Assembly: GCA_947259645.1 (NCBI GenBank)
Contig: CAMYND010000009.1
Coordinates: 71,241 to 135,240, forward strand
Direction: 5' to 3'
DNA length: 64,000 bases
Source: Thermodesulfovibrionia bacterium
GTDB lineage: Bacteria > Nitrospirota > Thermodesulfovibrionia > UBA6902
Shown here: positions 63,699 to 64,000 of the stretch, piece after piece
Numbering within the stretch: the stretch's first letter is position 1
Layout of the letters: each line of letters opens with the position of its first letter
The notes under the pieces: generated by a model
The model's database searches: none
Told to the model about the DNA's origin: nothing
The model's input: the letters and a program-made list of their open reading frames with translations, nothing else
Program-made: the position numbers and the translations under genes

Positions 63699-63810
63699 CA
63701 CGGCGTTTTAACATATTCATCAAAAGCCTTTTTGGACCCGCTGACCGACACCTCTTTTTATAAAAAACATTAATAGAGGAATTCCCATCTTGCTATCTCC
63801 CCGCATGACT

Positions 63811-63838
63811 ATTAAGATTGATGATTATCAATCTTAAT
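63811..63838. promoter_or_regulatory. FNR/CRP-box-like palindrome
   Basis: ATTAAGATTGAT and ATCAATCTTAAT form a perfect 12-base inverted repeat around GATT. Its core is TTGAT-N4-ATCAA (63818-63831), the consensus site of FNR-type regulators. It lies 13 bases before the ATG at 63852. So close to the start it is more likely a repressor site, or a hairpin in the mRNA, than an activating site. Confidence 0.55.
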
Positions 63839-63851
63839 GGGAGGGAATAGA

Positions 63852-64000
63852 ATGAAGAAAACGTTTTTTGCAATATTTTGTGTAGTTCTTCTTTTTGCCG
63901 TGACAGCAACAGCGGGCACGATCATAGCGATGAGGGGGGACGGGTCTGTTGTATTTATTGATGACGTAACAGAAAAAATAGTTGACAGGGTCGTAACTGG
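63852..64000 (+). CDS. Exported protein, N-terminal part only
   Basis: ATG 63852 with GGGAGGG upstream opens a frame that runs off the window end (at least 49 codons). It begins with a signal peptide (MKKTFFAIFCVVLLFAVTA, cleavage probably after TAG or ATA) and continues with a charged segment (RGDGSVVFIDDVTEKIVDR). Too short to assign. Confidence 0.7.
   Translation, partial: MKKTFFAIFCVVLLFAVTATAGTIIAMRGDGSVVFIDDVTEKIVDRVVT

Noticed and set aside
1-64000. CRISPR arrays, rRNA genes, complete insertion sequences or prophage genes
   Set aside because: I saw no regularly spaced repeats, rRNA-like sequence, transposase, integrase or phage structural genes.

Overview
The window is 64 kb of chromosome from a Gram-negative, respiring bacterium. 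Outer-membrane lipoproteins, RND efflux pumps, a 14-subunit complex I and a caa3-type oxidase all point that way. Gene style and order recall Nitrospirota or Desulfobacterota, but nothing here fixes the phylum. TGA is an ordinary stop for most genes, so the code is standard bacterial.

Layout. 0-14.7 kb (+): a complete nuoA-N operon for proton-pumping NADH:quinone oxidoreductase, starting at a strong sigma70-like promoter, then tRNA-Leu(GAG). 14.9-19.4 kb: an AT-richer accessory stretch with a lytic transglycosylase, a VapC toxin fused to the remains of its antitoxin, a nitroreductase, and a truncated higB followed by an intact higA. 19.4-25.3 kb (+): tripartite RND efflux system 1. 25.4-26.7 kb: an exported EF-hand/amidohydrolase protein. 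26.9-30.4 kb (-): a poorly known three-gene operon (TelA-like protein, DUF6384-like membrane protein, Gly-tailed coiled-coil protein). 30.6-32.3 kb: cupin, HicBA and an exported MORN protein. 32.4-36.8 kb (-): caa3-type cytochrome oxidase operon ctaD-ctaE-ctaF-ctaC-ctaB. 37-42.4 kb: polyferredoxin, HesB-like protein, PAS-GGDEF protein, PncC and LigA. 42.5-50.5 kb: TPR protein, HtpG, RlmB, HflK/HflC, a B12-radical SAM protein and a SLOG-like protein. 50.9-53.8 kb: phosphohexomutase, glycogen-binding-domain protein and a small unknown. 53.8-63.4 kb (-): a DUF748 AsmA-like protein and RND system 2 under a TetR regulator. 63.5-64 kb: a zinc-ribbon protein and the start of an exported protein behind an FNR-box-like palindrome.

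Main discovery candidate. The gene for oxidase subunit II (ctaC/coxB, minus strand, 34269-33274) is one continuous frame of 332 codons interrupted only by a TGA at codon 196. That codon is exactly the first of the two CuA-ligand cysteines. Downstream, the second CuA cysteine, His, Met and a fused CXXCH cytochrome c domain are intact, with 135 open codons after the TGA. A hairpin containing GGUC in its apical loop begins two bases after the TGA. This suggests a selenocysteine-containing CuA centre, although a recent nonsense mutation or a sequencing error remains possible.

Other points are the decay of two toxin-antitoxin modules, three promoters placed so close to start codons that the mRNAs look leaderless (nuoA, the cupin gene, tetR), and an unlisted 43-residue protein with a strong ribosome binding site.
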